Shown here piece by piece: positions 62,115 through 64,000 of a DNA stretch of 64,000 nt. The stretch spans positions 753,567 through 817,566 of the forward strand of contig OZ037931.1 in assembly GCA_964035575.1 (NCBI GenBank), written 5' to 3'. This DNA comes from Rhynchopus sp. YZ270_cl-10 (taxonomy: Eukaryota; Euglenozoa; Diplonemea; Diplonemida; Diplonemidae). Below the pieces are notes generated by a model that ran no database searches, was not told the origin of the DNA, and was given only the letters and a program-made list of their open reading frames with translations. Each line of letters opens with the position of its first letter. Within the stretch, counting starts at the first letter, position 1. The translations under genes and the position numbers were made by a program.

Positions 62115-63773
62115 ATGATGCGCAAATGCGGAGCTGCCTTGCTTCTTCTGTCGACGGCGATGTGTGCGGATGCAGGTGGGAACACTGAGATGGGTGGTGG
62201 TGGTGGCGAGGCTGGCGTGACGACGAGGACGCGTCCGCGTGGGGAGAGGCGCGGAGGGATGACCCGTGGCGGGGCTCGCAACAGGGGTGGGAGCAGGAGC
62301 GGCAGCCGCAATGGCGGGACCGAGCGGGGCGGGCGCAACAGCGGCGGCGGTCGTACAGAGAAGGGGAAGGGGAAGGAGAAGGAGACTGACAAGAGGAAGG
62401 AGAACCAGAACCAGAAGGAGAAGGAGGTGTCGGGCTCGACCTCCACGTCCACATCAATGGAGAAGGGGGGAGGTGACAAGACCCACAGGAGGGGGAAGGG
62501 GAAGGGGGACAAGGACAAGAGCTACTCACACAACAAGGGCGGTGACAAGAGCAAGAACAAGAGCAAGAGCAAGGAGAAGGAGGGCTGCAAGAAGACACAG
62601 GCACCTGGCGGCAGTCCTCCGTCGCCACCAGGGGGCAACACGAACTCGCCTTCCGGCACACCGCCAACACCACCAACACCAACCGGGGGCAACACTGACT
62701 CGCCTGCTGGGACACCGCCAACCCCACCGTCGCCACCCACTCCACCGACACCTCCGACACCAACGGGGGGCAACACAGACTCCCCGTCGGGCACACCGCC
62801 AACACCACCAACACCAACAGGGGGCAACACAGACTCGCCTTCCGGCACACCCCCGACACCGCCAACACCCCCGACACCAACCGGGGGCAACACTGACTCG
62901 CCTGCTGGGACACCGCCAACCCCGCCGACCCCACCCACACCAACAGGGGGGGAGACGACGGAGCCCTGTGTGGACGGCGGGGAGCCCGTTGAGGTTGAGG
63001 TTGTGAGCCCCGAAGGCACTGTGGACAGCTTTGGGGCAGGCGAGCCTGTGGTGCAGGGGATGCACCCGCACGGGGAGCCCTCGACGACGCTTGCGAACTT
63101 CCCGCCTGCCTTTGTGCAGGCGAACATGGAGGCGTTCTTCCCGGTGGACATTGCGGGTGTGATTGGGGCGGACAACGTGCTGCGCGTGGCCTGCCCGTTC
63201 AACTGCGAGGAGAAGCCGTGCGAGGTGTTTGTGACGACGTACCACTGCCCACCGTGCTCGACACCAACAAACGGCGGGCTGGTGTCGCTGCTGCCTGGTG
63301 CTGGGTGGGAGGCGGGGAGCTGTGCCCCAACGTTCCAGCAGGGTGTGGGTGCGGGTGCGGAGGGGGCAGGCGGTGTGGAGCACCCGACGGTTGCCTTCCG
63401 GAAGCTTGTGTCTGCGGGGGCTGTTGAAGAGCTCCCTGCCCTGACTGCCCCGCTTGCGAACGCGGCGGTCTTCGTGCGTCAGGGTGCGACGGCATGTGGT
63501 GGGTTTGCGGATGAGACGGCCTGCGCTGCGATGCCGGAGTGTGCTTGGGAGGCAGGTGCCTCGGAGGGAGCTGCCGGCATGTGTGTCTCCTCGTGGTGCC
63601 CTGCAGACTTCACGCCCCCTGCCTCAGCAGCCTCGTGCGCAACCACCTGTGCCGGTGCTGGTGCTGTGACCCCCGGAGGCGAAGTCGGCACCGGAGGGGA
63701 GACTGGTACCGGCGCTGGAGGTGAAGGAGGTGAGGGGGGTGAGGCTGGCACCGGAGGCTTCGGCCCGTTCTGA
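62115..63773 (+). CDS. Secreted Pro/Thr-rich repeat protein with Cys-rich C-terminus
   Basis: 552 residues, no intron. Residues 1-20 are a signal peptide (KCGAALLLLSTAMCADA). Residues 37-80 are RGG-rich (RGGARNRGGSRSGSRNGG), and 81-160 Lys/Glu/Gly-rich. Residues 166-280 contain six units based on GGNTDSPSGTPPTPPTPT with variable numbers of TPP, a likely O-glycosylated mucin-like stalk. The C-terminal region has paired Cys: CPFNCEEKPCEVF, YHCPPC, then CGGFADETACAAMPECAW...GMC, which resembles a small PSI-like disulphide domain. It is probably a cell-surface or secreted coat protein. There is no C-terminal membrane segment. RGG repeats are usually seen in RNA-binding nuclear proteins, so their place behind a signal peptide is odd. 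Family not identified. Confidence 0.8.
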   Translation: MMRKCGAALLLLSTAMCADAGGNTEMGGGGGEAGVTTRTRPRGERRGGMTRGGARNRGGSRSGSRNGGTERGGRNSGGGRTEKGKGKEKETDKRKENQNQKEKEVSGSTSTSTSMEKGGGDKTHRRGKGKGDKDKSYSHNKGGDKSKNKSKSKEKEGCKKTQAPGGSPPSPPGGNTNSPSGTPPTPPTPTGGNTDSPAGTPPTPPSPPTPPTPPTPTGGNTDSPSGTPPTPPTPTGGNTDSPSGTPPTPPTPPTPTGGNTDSPAGTPPTPPTPPTPTGGETTEPCVDGGEPVEVEVVSPEGTVDSFGAGEPVVQGMHPHGEPSTTLANFPPAFVQANMEAFFPVDIAGVIGADNVLRVACPFNCEEKPCEVFVTTYHCPPCSTPTNGGLVSLLPGAGWEAGSCAPTFQQGVGAGAEGAGGVEHPTVAFRKLVSAGAVEELPALTAPLANAAVFVRQGATACGGFADETACAAMPECAWEAGASEGAAGMCVSSWCPADFTPPASAASCATTCAGAGAVTPGGEVGTGGETGTGAGGEGGEGGEAGTGGFGPF

Positions 63774-64000
63774 TGAAGCAGATGTGCTGCCGTGCCACAC
63801 CGACACACCACCGCAACAGACGCGAGACAGGAGTTTGACGAACCAAAGAACCAGATTCAGAACATACGCGCGAAAGGGCGGCAGGGAACTGGGAACACAC
63901 CCCAGCAGCAACATGCAGGCGGTTCCCTCGCATACCCCTCAAGCGCTTCCCTTATTGCATTAATTAGCCTATTTTTTTCCGTTTACCTTTTTTGAAATCC
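63774..64000. other. Window edge, no gene
   Basis: 227 bp after the last stop codon. Open frames here are short. A gene starting beyond the window cannot be judged. Confidence 0.6.

Overview
This 64 kb window is nuclear DNA of a microbial eukaryote. The evidence is GT-AG introns (48 to over 2,000 bp), eukaryote-type genes (Arp2, an Ipi1/TEX10 pre-rRNA-processing protein, a eukaryotic-style cis-prenyltransferase), a tRNA-derived SINE and several kinds of DNA-transposon remnant. The coding exons are balanced to GC-rich. The DNA between them is full of mononucleotide T and A runs. No marker here fixes the species. A free-living protist, perhaps an excavate or metamonad, would fit the one-subunit-type prenyltransferase, but that is a weak inference.

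Layout. Bases 1-15,127 hold no gene I can support, only layers of short interspersed repeats and hairpin (MITE-like) insertions. At 15.1-16.1 kb is a dehydrodolichyl diphosphate synthase, followed by a 1.07 kb terminal-inverted-repeat element. At 19.2-22.0 kb is a long low-complexity protein with a Cys/His cluster. Repeats and a relic of large-subunit rRNA follow (23.7-24.2 kb, minus strand). Next come a small tautomerase-like gene (24.4 kb) and a small charged helical protein (25.1 kb).

Bases 25,980-37,947 hold a head-to-tail array of four intact RecQ-family helicase genes, each with four exons at matching positions. A repeat archive of nested insertions and a perfect pentanucleotide array fill 38.4-41 kb. 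A two-exon unknown gene lies at 42.0-42.7 kb and more inverted-repeat DNA at 43.3-46.0 kb. Arp2 follows (46.5-51.1 kb, four exons, two introns swollen by repeats), then Ipi1/TEX10 (53.1-55.6 kb), a 937-residue unknown protein, a membrane-anchored flavin amine oxidase and a secreted Pro/Thr-rich protein.

Every supported protein gene is on the + strand. The genes do not form an obvious pathway. They are housekeeping genes plus one local expansion, the RecQ array. That array is the most striking gene-level feature: four copies with almost identical introns but block-like differences in their proteins. At the DNA level, several insertions can be proved from the window alone, because an uninterrupted paralogous copy lies elsewhere in it. 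These are a TTAA element, an ATAT element, a TA element inside a RecQ intron and a SINE. All gene names come from reading conserved motifs by eye; no database search was possible.
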